Source: an uncultured Hyphomicrobiales bacterium
Lineage (GTDB): Bacteria; Pseudomonadota; Alphaproteobacteria; Rhizobiales; Beijerinckiaceae
Direction: 5' to 3'
Assembly (NCBI GenBank): GCA_903932565.1
Contig: CAIZGQ010000715.1
Span: 1 to 9,215 of the forward strand
Length of the DNA: 9,215 nucleotides
Shown here: positions 1-6,798 of the stretch, one piece after another
How positions within the stretch are numbered: the stretch's first letter is position 1
Layout: every line of letters begins with the position of its first letter
Notes under the pieces: generated by a model
What the model was told of the DNA's origin: nothing
What the model saw: only the letters and a program-made list of their open reading frames with translations
Database searches by the model: none
Made by a program: the position numbers and the translations under genes

Positions 1-2617
1 GCAGACACTGGACGGGGTTGGCAACGCGCAGATCCTCGGCGGCCAGACCTTCGCCATGCGCATCTGGCTCGATCCCGACAAGATGGCAGCACTCGGCGTG
101 ACGCCAGCCGATGTGCGCAATGCGCTGACCATCAACAATTTCACCTCCGCTGCCGGGCAGATCAAGGCTGACCTTACGCAGACGTCCATCAATGCGCTGA
201 CGTCGCTGGATTCAGCGCAGGCGTTCAGCCAGCTTGTGGTCGTTTCGCGCGGCGACCAGCAGGTACGCCTTGGTAACATCTCGAAGGTTGAGCTTGGGCC
301 GGAATCGGTCGATTCATCGTCGGTGTTTGACGGCTTGAAAGCTGTGTTCGTTGGCGTTTATGCAGCACCCAGCGCCAACCCGCTGGACATGATCGACAAC
401 GTCCGCAAGGCATTCCCGGAATTGCAGGCGCAGCTGCCAGCCGGGCTTGATGCAGCCATCGCCTATGACGCGACGGACTTCATTCGATCCTCGATTTATG
501 AGGTCGAGAAGACCTTGGGCGAAGCGGCGATCATCGTCGTGATCGTGATCTTCCTATTCCTCGGCAATCTGCGTTCAACGCTGATTCCGATCATCACCAT
601 CCCGCTGTCACTGATCGGCGTGATGATTGCTCTTCTGTTGATGGGCTATTCCATCAACCTGCTCACGCTGCTCGCCTTCGTGCTCGCCATCGGACTTGTG
701 GTCGATGACGCCATCGTGGTGGTGGAGAACATCTATCGGCATATTGAAGAAGGGCTGACGCCATTTGATGCAGCCCTCAAGGGCGCACGCGAAATCGCGC
801 TGCCCGTGATTGCGATGACGATCACGCTGGCGGCTGTTTACGCGCCGATTGGCTTTGTGTCGGGCGTCACCGGCGCGCTGTTCCGCGAATTTGCCTTCAC
901 GCTGGCGGGTGCCGTCATCGTATCGGGTTTCATCGCGCTGACCTTGTCGCCCATGATGTGCTCGCTTTTGCTGAAAGCACGGACGGGTGAAAATGAGGGA
1001 CGTTTCGCGAAGTTCCTGGATCGCATGTTCGATGGCCTGCGCCAGAAATACGAAAGCCGCCTGCACAAGACCCTGAACTTCCGCGCCATGACCATGGTCG
1101 TGCTGCTCGGCGTGCTGGCGCTGACAGGCGTGATGTATGCCTCAACGCCAAAGGAACTGGCCCCCGATGAAGATCAGGGCCTTGTCCTGTCGATCGTCAA
1201 GACACCGCAATACGGTAACCTCGATCTTCTGGAGCGCGCCACGGCGGATTTGAAGCTCGCCATGGATGAGATTCCGGAAAAGGCGCACGTCTTCGCCATC
1301 AATGGTCTGGCGGGCGTGCATCAGGCTTTCGTCGGCATTTTGATGAAGCCGTGGGAACAGCGCAATCGCAGCGTGAAGCAAATTCTTCAGGCGATGCAGC
1401 CCAAAATGGCGGGCAACATTGGCGCACAGGTTTTGGCCTTCTCGCCGCCCGCACTGCCGGGTTCGACTGGTGGCCCGCCGATGCAGTTTGTCGTGCGCAC
1501 CACGGGCGACTACCAGCAGCTGGCCGAAGTTGTCGGCAAGTTGCAGGACGAAGCCCGCAAAAGCGGTCTCTTCATCTTTACTGACTCGGACCTGAAGTTC
1601 GACACGCCGCAGATTGAGATGAAGATCGACGCGGCCAAGGCCAATCGTCTTGGTGTATCGATGCAGGATGTCGGGCAATCGCTGGCGACCTTGCTCGGCG
1701 GCAATTACGTCAACCGCTTCAACCTCTATGGCCGGAGCTACGAAGTCATTCCGCAGGTGCCGCGTGATGCGCGTCTGACTGCCGACTGGCTGCTGCGCTA
1801 TCAGGTGCGCACCACGGGCGGCGATCTGGTGCCGTTATCCACGATCGCAACCCTGTCGAACACGGTGCAGCCGAACGCCTTGACCAACTTTCAGCAGCTG
1901 AGTTCCGCCACCATTTCCGGTGTGCCGTTCCCTGGACGCACGCTTGGCGAGACGCTGACGTTCCTGCAGGACAAGGCAAAGGAAATCCTGCCCGAGGGTT
2001 ACACGGTCGACTATCAGGGCGATGCCCGCCAGTACGTGCAGGAAGGCAGCACACTGGCCGTCACCTTCCTGTTTGCGCTGATCGTGATCTTCCTGGTGCT
2101 GGCCGCGCAGTTTGAAAGCTTCCGCGATCCGCTGGTGATCCTGATCGCGCTTCCAACGTCGATGTTTGGAGCCCTGCTGCCCTTGAACATTCTCGGCATT
2201 GGCGGAGCGGCCTCAATCAATATCTACACGCAGATCGGGCTCGTAACGTTGATTGGGCTGATTTCCAAGCACGGCATCCTGATGGTCGAGTTTGCCAATG
2301 GCCTGCAGGAACAGGGCATGGGCCGTCGCGAAGCCATTGAGCATGCGGCTGGTGTGCGGCTGCGGCCGATTCTAATGACAACCGCTGCCATGGTCGTTGG
2401 CATGATCCCCCTGATCTTGGCATCGGGTGCTGGCGCGCGCAGTCGCTTTGATATTGGCCTCGTGATTGCCGCTGGCATGTCCATTGGTACGTTGTTCACG
2501 CTGTTTGTGACACCGGCCGTGTACACGCTGATCGCCCGCGATCATTCCAAGGACCGGATGCACAGTCCCGTGCCAGCAACAGCCCCAATCGAGGGGCATG
2601 CCGCGGCTGCGGAATAA
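1..2617 (+). CDS. RND (HAE1-family) multidrug efflux permease, 5' end cut off by the window
   Basis: Inner-membrane proton-driven pump of an RND tripartite efflux system, expected to work with a periplasmic adaptor and an outer-membrane channel. The reading frame is open from base 2 and continues through the ATG at 56, so that ATG is internal; by comparison with AcrB about 165 N-terminal residues lie outside the window. Counting from that ATG, hydrophobic helices follow a porter-domain segment, and the TM4 signature GLVVDDAIVVVEN carries the paired proton-relay aspartates D217 and D218. The TM10 motif GLISKHGILMVEF supplies the partner lysine K738. A second porter/docking segment (about 370-660) precedes the last helices, and the tail is polar and Ala/Pro-rich. 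The frame is intact to TAA. The adaptor gene is probably just upstream (inference). Family is clear; the substrate cannot be read from sequence. Confidence 0.96.
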   Translation, partial: QTLDGVGNAQILGGQTFAMRIWLDPDKMAALGVTPADVRNALTINNFTSAAGQIKADLTQTSINALTSLDSAQAFSQLVVVSRGDQQVRLGNISKVELGPESVDSSSVFDGLKAVFVGVYAAPSANPLDMIDNVRKAFPELQAQLPAGLDAAIAYDATDFIRSSIYEVEKTLGEAAIIVVIVIFLFLGNLRSTLIPIITIPLSLIGVMIALLLMGYSINLLTLLAFVLAIGLVVDDAIVVVENIYRHIEEGLTPFDAALKGAREIALPVIAMTITLAAVYAPIGFVSGVTGALFREFAFTLAGAVIVSGFIALTLSPMMCSLLLKARTGENEGRFAKFLDRMFDGLRQKYESRLHKTLNFRAMTMVVLLGVLALTGVMYASTPKELAPDEDQGLVLSIVKTPQYGNLDLLERATADLKLAMDEIPEKAHVFAINGLAGVHQAFVGILMKPWEQRNRSVKQILQAMQPKMAGNIGAQVLAFSPPALPGSTGGPPMQFVVRTTGDYQQLAEVVGKLQDEARKSGLFIFTDSDLKFDTPQIEMKIDAAKANRLGVSMQDVGQSLATLLGGNYVNRFNLYGRSYEVIPQVPRDARLTADWLLRYQVRTTGGDLVPLSTIATLSNTVQPNALTNFQQLSSATISGVPFPGRTLGETLTFLQDKAKEILPEGYTVDYQGDARQYVQEGSTLAVTFLFALIVIFLVLAAQFESFRDPLVILIALPTSMFGALLPLNILGIGGAASINIYTQIGLVTLIGLISKHGILMVEFANGLQEQGMGRREAIEHAAGVRLRPILMTTAAMVVGMIPLILASGAGARSRFDIGLVIAAGMSIGTLFTLFVTPAVYTLIARDHSKDRMHSPVPATAPIEGHAAAAE

Positions 2618-2627
2618 CACAGCGCAA

Positions 2628-2659
2628 AGCACCAGGTCGGGTGATCCCGACCTGGTGCT
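2628..2659 (+). terminator. Perfect 14-bp hairpin after the RND gene
   Basis: Eleven bases after the RND stop codon, arms 2628-2641 and 2646-2659 are exact reverse complements (AGCACCAGGTCGGG / CCCGACCTGGTGCT) around a 4-base loop TGAT. The position and strength fit a transcription end or an mRNA 3'-stabilising stem. There is no T-run after it on the + strand (next bases are GCCATC), so it is not a textbook intrinsic terminator. Only a short T-run follows on the opposite strand. Confidence 0.6.
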
Positions 2660-2896
2660 GCCATCTCCCGGCGGTGCCTTTCGCGTCGGTGCCATGTGCT
2701 GCCGGTGCCCCTCCCGTTGCAGCCTTGGCGCGGCGTTGCTGCAACCGACCCTGAGTTAAGACGTCCGAGAGCAGAAGACGCAGCGGAAGGTCTTTACGTT
2801 TCCGGTGTTTGTCACAAATCCGCGCAATTTTTTTGGCGTTTATTGTCTAGTTTCTGCCGCCATCTTAAGAGTTTTGTCAGGACCCGCTGGGATAGT
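2660..2896. other. Non-coding gap between RND gene and pilin gene
   Basis: I see no plausible gene here; open frames have arginine/proline-rich or low-quality translations and no ribosome-binding site. The left half is GC-rich and contains three CGGTGCC copies and a stem with arms 2716-2723 and 2738-2745 (GTTGCAGC / GCTGCAAC, 14-base loop). The right half turns AT-rich around 2805-2880 (for example a run of T at 2828-2834), which is where a promoter for the pilin gene would be expected. TTGTCA hexamers at 2809 and 2874 resemble -35 boxes but neither has a convincing -10 box at the right distance, so no promoter is called. Confidence 0.4.
2672..2709. repeat. Three direct copies of CGGTGCC
   Basis: Identical 7-mers at 2672-2678, 2687-2693 and 2703-2709, spaced 15 and 16 bases start to start, in the gap after the RND terminator hairpin. 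The words between them are not conserved. It may be a decayed small repeat or chance in GC-rich DNA; no function is assigned. Confidence 0.3.
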
Positions 2897-2925
2897 CAGA
2901 CATATGTCGAGGGGCGATATGTCTG
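2897..2925 (+). promoter_or_regulatory. Inverted repeat spanning the pilin ribosome-binding site and start codon
   Basis: Arms 2897-2905 (CAGACATAT) and 2917-2925 (ATATGTCTG) are exact reverse complements with an 11-base loop. The loop holds the GAGGGG Shine-Dalgarno-like run (2909-2914), and the right arm holds the start codon (2919-2921). The left arm overlaps a second, 10-bp palindrome GACATATGTC (2899-2908). In mRNA this could form a stem that hides the start codon; in DNA it could be an operator dyad. Both readings are inference; the symmetry itself is exact. Confidence 0.45.
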
Positions 2926-3083
2926 TATTTCAACAGTTCTTGCGCGATGAGACGGCCGCCACGGCGATCGAATACGCAACGATCGCTTCAATGCTGGCGA
3001 TTTGCTGCCTTCTGGGTGCCAAGGCCATCGGCGTGAACCTCTCCGCCCGTTTCCTGGGCCCGCTGCTGTCCGGGTTCCCCTGA
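2919..3083 (+). CDS. Flp/Fap-family type IVb prepilin, 54 aa, no tad genes nearby
   Basis: Small secreted pilin subunit of the Tad (tight adherence) pilus type. The N-terminal part MSVFQQFLRDETA is the short hydrophilic leader, followed by ATAIEYATIASML, which is the Flp processing and hydrophobic-helix signature with the conserved Glu at mature position +5 and the adjacent Tyr. Family leaders normally have Gly at -1 (GATAIEYGLIA); here it is Ala (A13), and the GLI after Tyr is ATI. The start at 2919 is chosen because GAGGGG lies 4 bases upstream; an in-frame ATG at 2904 would add five residues but lacks such a site. The length is normal for Flp proteins. No cpa/tad assembly or prepilin-peptidase gene is present, so export and processing would rely on genes elsewhere, or the gene may be a diverged pseudopilin. 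It is convergent with the MFS gene, stop against stop. Confidence 0.85.
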   Translation: MSVFQQFLRDETAATAIEYATIASMLAICCLLGAKAIGVNLSARFLGPLLSGFP

Positions 3084-4331
3084 TCAACCCTCAATCGCGG
3101 GGGGTATGATCTCGTCGTTCTGCTCGGCCGATGCCACGGGCGGCAGCTGCGTCAGCCACAATGCCCCCGCCAGCGCCAGACTGAGAAGAACGGCGACCAT
3201 TCCGACGACCCCCGCCCAGCCAGCCAGGGCCAGCGCCACGCCGCCCACCGTCCCCACGACACTCGACCCCATGTAGTAGCAGAGCAGGTAGAGCGACGAC
3301 GCCTGGGCACGGGCCACCGAGGCGCGCCGACCGACCCAGGTTGAGGCAACCGAATGGGCTCCAAAGAAGCCAAAGGTGTAGATCGCCATGGCAACCACCG
3401 TCATCGCGACCGAATTGATCAGGCTGAGGGACAGGCCAACGAGCATAATGACCAGCGTGACCCAGAGGACGCGGCGTCGCCCAAGGAGATCGCCAAGCGC
3501 TCCCACAATGGTCGAGCTGCCGATCCCGGCCACATAGACCAGGAAAATCGAGCTGACCTGTGTCTGGTTCAGGTTGAAGGGCGGCGCTAGAAGCCGGAAG
3601 CCAAGATAATTGTACATCGTCACGAAGCTGCCCATGACGAGGAAGCCCATGGCAAACAGAACGCGCAAGCCGGGGTCTGACAGGTGCAAGCGATACCCGT
3701 TCAGCAGGCTGCGGAGGCTTTGGGGCTTCGGCACGAAGTTTCGCGAGGGTGCCAGCGCTTTGTAGAACAGGGCTGAATTGATAATGCCCATCGTGCCGAC
3801 CATGATGAGCGCAGTTCGCCAGCTCGTGGCATCTGAGACGGAACCGGCCACAAAGCGCGACATCATTCCACCGATGGCGCTGCCCCCGATAAACAGCCCC
3901 ATGGCGAAGCCAACCGATTTGGTTTCGATCTCCTCGCTCACATAGGCCATGGCGATGGACGGCAGGCCACTCAGCGCAAAACCGGTCAGCGTGCGGATGA
4001 CGACAAGCTCATGCCAGGTGGTGACGAGCGTCGAGAGCAGCAGCAGGGCGGCCGAGCCAAAGACCGAGGCGACCATCATCGGCTTGCGCCCGATGGCTTC
4101 TGAGAGAGCCCCCGTAAACAGCATGCCGATGGCGAGCCCCGCCGTGGTGGCCGAAACCGAGAGCGAGGCTGCGGCCGCCGAAATCGAGAATTCCCGCGCG
4201 AACATCGGGATCATTGGCTGCACGCAGTAGAGCTGCGCAAAAATTGAAAAGCCGCCGATGAACAGCGCAACGATGGTTTTGCGGAAGGCTGGCGTGCCAC
4301 GCGCAATGCGCAGGTGTTCTGTGTCGCTCAT
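3084..4331 (-). CDS. ynfM: MFS transporter, YnfM-like (DHA1-type exporter)
   Basis: Twelve-helix inner-membrane secondary transporter of 415 aa. It resembles E. coli YnfM closely in remembered landmarks: RGTP at 11-14, LYCVQPMIP at 34-42, the motif-A loop GALSEAIGRKP at 74-84, LSGLPSIAMAYVSEEI around 120-135, GSFVTMYNYLGFRL near 234-247, the second-half motif-A copy GALGDLLGRRR at 277-287, and a GAHSVASTWVGRRA...QASSLYLLCYYMGSSVVGT stretch near the end. YnfM-group proteins are proton antiporters of the drug/sugar-efflux type; the substrate is unknown here. ATG at 4331 gives the expected short hydrophilic N-terminus; the ribosome site upstream is weak (GGGTCC). The gene is isolated from the upstream DUF937 gene by a terminator, so it should have its own promoter in the 4332-4396 interval that also carries the 11-bp repeats. 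Frame intact; TGA abuts the pilin stop. Confidence 0.93.
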   Translation of the reverse strand: MSDTEHLRIARGTPAFRKTIVALFIGGFSIFAQLYCVQPMIPMFAREFSISAAAASLSVSATTAGLAIGMLFTGALSEAIGRKPMMVASVFGSAALLLLSTLVTTWHELVVIRTLTGFALSGLPSIAMAYVSEEIETKSVGFAMGLFIGGSAIGGMMSRFVAGSVSDATSWRTALIMVGTMGIINSALFYKALAPSRNFVPKPQSLRSLLNGYRLHLSDPGLRVLFAMGFLVMGSFVTMYNYLGFRLLAPPFNLNQTQVSSIFLVYVAGIGSSTIVGALGDLLGRRRVLWVTLVIMLVGLSLSLINSVAMTVVAMAIYTFGFFGAHSVASTWVGRRASVARAQASSLYLLCYYMGSSVVGTVGGVALALAGWAGVVGMVAVLLSLALAGALWLTQLPPVASAEQNDEIIPPAIEG

Positions 4332-4365
4332 GCGATCGGACCCAACACAATGCCTGCCGCGCGTT

Positions 4366-4398
4366 CTTGGATTGAACTTGGATTGAACTTGGATTGAA
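4366..4398. repeat. Three perfect 11-bp tandem repeats upstream of the MFS gene
   Basis: CTTGGATTGAA occurs three times without interruption at 4366-4376, 4377-4387 and 4388-4398 (on the - strand TTCAATCCAAG). The array begins 34 bases upstream of the MFS start codon, and its distal copy overlaps the T-run of the DUF937 terminator. A period of 11 bp is close to one DNA turn, so successive copies face the same side of the helix. It sits where the MFS promoter should be. It may be iterated protein-binding sites or a slippage-prone microrepeat. Confidence 0.9.
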
Positions 4399-4428
4399 AA
4401 AGGTGCGGAGGACGGATCTCCGCACCTT
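4396..4428 (-). terminator. Intrinsic terminator of the DUF937 gene
   Basis: On the - strand the arms AAGGTGCGGAG (4428-4418) and CTCCGCACCTT (4410-4400) form a perfect 11-bp stem around a 7-base loop, and the transcript then continues into a run ending TTTTT (4401-4397). The structure lies 50 bases after the DUF937 stop codon. The stem-plus-U-run arrangement fits a Rho-independent terminator in the - direction only. Confidence 0.85.
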
Positions 4429-4477
4429 GGGACTAGAACGGGCCGATCAGGGATTGGCCCAGATCCTTGTCCATGCC

Positions 4478-5215
4478 TCAGGCGTGCTTGGAGAAGATCT
4501 GGCCAATCTCAGCCTGGACATCGCCCGAAACCGGCGTGCCCGGCTGGAACATCTTGCCCAGCATATCCATGCCAGCCTTGACCATGGCGGGATCGATGCC
4601 GCCGGCACCCGGTGCGCCTGCGGTTTTGTTGCCGCCCAGGATTGAGCCCAGCAAGCCCCCCAACATGCCACCGAGACCGCCGCCACTGGCGGGTGCGCTG
4701 GCGCTTTGGCCACCGCCCAGCAGGCCGCCAAGAATGTTGCTAAGGCCGCCTGACTGGGCCGCCTGCGCCAGCTGGCCCAGCATGCCGCCCATGCCACCCT
4801 GCTGCATGTGCGAGGTCACGCCGCCCAGCACAACGCTGGTGATTTCCGGCAGCATGGACTTGATCACGTCGGGCGACAGGCCGGTTGCGGCGGCGGCGCG
4901 CTCTTCAATCTGTTCGGCAACGCGGCTGTTACCCAGAATGGTGCCGGCTGCGTCCTTGCCGGCGGTGATGGCCTCGGGCGAGGGGGGCGCAGCACCGGTC
5001 TCATAGTTTTCCTGGTGCGCGGTGTCGGTGAGGTGGCCCAGAATCTTGCCGAGCGAGCCCGGGTTCTGCGCAGCGCGCTGCAAACCTGCCGACAGCGCTG
5101 GAATCAGCGACTGCGCTGCCGCCTGCGCCTGCTCGGGCGTCAGGCCCATACGAGCCGCGAGACCGTTGAGCGCAGCAGATCCCTGCGGCGACTGAAGGAT
5201 GTCATTCAAATTCAT
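4478..5215 (-). CDS. DUF937 (YidB-like) family protein, glycine-rich
   Basis: A 245-residue protein with the DUF937 hallmark N-terminus: MNLNDILQSPQGSAALNGLA, then a GLTPEQAQAAAQSLIPALSAGLQRAA helix block (about 24-50) and NPGSLGKILG at 51-60. A second helical part (95-138) contains GLSPDVIKSMLPEITSVVLGG. Residues 139-206 are a low-complexity Gly/Leu/Met/Ser region with GGMLGGLLG-type repeats, and the C-terminus (207-245) is again helical. No signal peptide or clear transmembrane helix is present. The molecular function of the family is not established to my knowledge; it is longer than E. coli YidB (about 130 aa). The start is supported by AAGGGGGA (5228-5221) six bases upstream of ATG. It follows the MATE gene by 60 bases on the same strand and may be co-transcribed with it; a strong terminator closes it. 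Confidence 0.85.
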   Translation of the reverse strand: MNLNDILQSPQGSAALNGLAARMGLTPEQAQAAAQSLIPALSAGLQRAAQNPGSLGKILGHLTDTAHQENYETGAAPPSPEAITAGKDAAGTILGNSRVAEQIEERAAAATGLSPDVIKSMLPEITSVVLGGVTSHMQQGGMGGMLGQLAQAAQSGGLSNILGGLLGGGQSASAPASGGGLGGMLGGLLGSILGGNKTAGAPGAGGIDPAMVKAGMDMLGKMFQPGTPVSGDVQAEIGQIFSKHA

Positions 5216-5275
5216 AGGTGTCCCCCTTGGAAGGCAATGCGATATCGATCCGTAAACGCGAATTTCGCAAATAGA

Positions 5276-6664
5276 TTATGACAGTTGCGCGCGCGAGGCG
5301 AGGCGCGTGGTTGCCCAATATGACGTCATCACTGCAAATCCGCCGAATAAAGCGGCTCCTGCCACGATGCCCATCAGGCCACCGGTCGGTCCCCAGAACT
5401 TGGCCCCCAATGTCACGAAGGGAATCGTGCCCAAGGTTGCGCGGCCCCAGTTGAACACGGTCGACAGCACCGGGAAGCCCAAATTGTTAAATGCAGCATT
5501 GGCGGTAAAAATGCAGCCAAGGAAGAACCACGCTGTCGCTCCCCAATTGCAGAAGAAGATGACGAGCGCCGCTGTTTCGCCCTGCGCGCCAAACAGGCTG
5601 ACGATGGCGTGGGAGCCAAAGAACAGCGCGGCCCAAACCAGTGCGACATAGGCCCCAGCCACTGCGTAACAACTAGTCAGCGTGTCACGCACACGAGGGA
5701 ACAGTTTTGCCCCGTAATTCTGCGAGACAATGGGCCCGACGGCGCTCGACATGGCAAACAAAACGCCGAATGCCACGGGCGTCACGCGGTCAATGATCGC
5801 AAAAGCCGCAATGACCTCGGAGCCAAACTCCGAAAAGATCCGCATGGTGTAGATGTTGGCGACGGGGGCCGCGATATTGGTGAGGATGACGGGCAGGGCG
5901 ATCGTCATGATGGGTGCAAGGTCGGACAACACCGCTTTAGCCCTGGGCCACGCCACAAGTTTGTGAACGTAGACTGCGCCCCGGATGCCAACGATCATCC
6001 AGACAAGGCGCGACACGACCGTTGTAATGGCAGCTCCAGTGACGCCCAGATGAAACCCGAAAATGAGAACGGGATCGAGAACCGCCGTGACCAGTGCGCC
6101 GATAAGTGTGATGTACATGGAGCGTTTGGCATCACCCACCGCGCGCAGAATTCCCGATAGCGCCATGCCGCCTGCCATCAGAAAATTGGCCGGTAGGGAG
6201 ATCATCAGGAACAGGCTTGCCGTGTCGAGCACAGCGCCAGTTGCGCCAATGCGCTCGAGGATCTCAACGCGCCAGATAACAATGGGCAAGGCCACCAGTG
6301 CGCCGATGATCATCACTTGCGTCAGCCCAGAGGCGGAAAGTCGTTCGGCCGCCGGGCGATTGTTGGCACCCAGCTGACGCGCCACGAGCGCTGACACGGC
6401 AATCGACAGGCCGATATTCACAGAAATCACGACAAAAAGAATCTGGGATGCGTAGCCAACGCCGGCCGTCAAATTTGGGTCGCCGAGCCGTGATACGTAA
6501 AGCAGTGACAGAAAATCGACGAGAAACACGGAGATCAGGCCGATTGACCCTGTTGACGTCATCACAAGAACATGGCGCAGAACTGAGCCGCGGGTGAAGA
6601 TGGCGCGATCCTGCACGGGCGGCGTGCTTGGCGCAGTTGGTTCGTTTGGCGCTGTAATTGACAT
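5276..6664 (-). CDS. MATE-family efflux transporter (MatE)
   Basis: Inner-membrane multidrug and toxic-compound exporter of 462 aa, the normal length for a 12-helix MATE protein. A polar Pro/Thr-rich N-terminus (about 1-25) precedes the first helix. Typical MATE landmarks in the first half are SRLGDPNLTAGVGYASQI and ALVARQLGANNRPAAER after TM2-3, then GILRAVGDAKRSMYI and DPVLIFGFHLGVTGAAITT. The second half repeats the pattern with ALPVILTNIAAPVANIY, IDRVTPVAFGVLFAMSSAVGPIVSQNYGA and ANAAFNNLGFPVLST. Such proteins use H+ or Na+ antiport; the coupling ion and the substrate cannot be told here. The ATG at 6664 has no clear Shine-Dalgarno site; no better in-frame start is seen. The gene is divergent from the NUDIX gene, sharing the 134-base control region 6665-6798, where no convincing promoter pair was found. 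Confidence 0.93.
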   Translation of the reverse strand: MSITAPNEPTAPSTPPVQDRAIFTRGSVLRHVLVMTSTGSIGLISVFLVDFLSLLYVSRLGDPNLTAGVGYASQILFVVISVNIGLSIAVSALVARQLGANNRPAAERLSASGLTQVMIIGALVALPIVIWRVEILERIGATGAVLDTASLFLMISLPANFLMAGGMALSGILRAVGDAKRSMYITLIGALVTAVLDPVLIFGFHLGVTGAAITTVVSRLVWMIVGIRGAVYVHKLVAWPRAKAVLSDLAPIMTIALPVILTNIAAPVANIYTMRIFSEFGSEVIAAFAIIDRVTPVAFGVLFAMSSAVGPIVSQNYGAKLFPRVRDTLTSCYAVAGAYVALVWAALFFGSHAIVSLFGAQGETAALVIFFCNWGATAWFFLGCIFTANAAFNNLGFPVLSTVFNWGRATLGTIPFVTLGAKFWGPTGGLMGIVAGAALFGGFAVMTSYWATTRLASRAQLS

Positions 6665-6798
6665 AATGGCTGTATGACCGAAGGTGATTGTCAGCGATAG
6701 ACCGGATGCGCGACTGATTTGTAACGCTGTGCGTCTCCAAAGACTTGCGGAAGATCGATGGTGTCAATGGGACGGCCTGATCGCTCAATTGGATCAAA

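Noticed and set aside
608..1066. Long antisense open frame within the RND gene
   Set aside because: It is Arg/Gln/His-rich with no family resemblance, lies opposite a clearly conserved transporter and is typical of shadow frames in GC-rich DNA.
2372..2744. Overlapping - strand open frames across the RND 3' end
   Set aside because: Translations are low-quality, overlap the conserved RND C-terminus and the hairpin, and have no ribosome site.
2805..2918. N-terminal extension of the pilin from an ATG at 2805
   Set aside because: The extension does not resemble a Flp leader, whereas the ATG at 2919 has a good ribosome site and gives a family-typical leader length.
4366..4398. The 11-bp repeats as a CRISPR array or replication iterons
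   Set aside because: There are no spacers between copies, no cas genes, and no replication initiator gene or DnaA-box cluster nearby.
5262..5273. Small palindrome GCGAATTTCGC region between the MATE and DUF937 genes
   Set aside because: A stem of four to five pairs with almost no loop is common by chance, and no T-run follows in the - direction.
5609..6160. 183-codon + strand frame opposite the MATE gene
   Set aside because: The composition (Asp/Arg/His/Gly-rich) is that of an antisense shadow; the MATE reading on the other strand is unambiguous.
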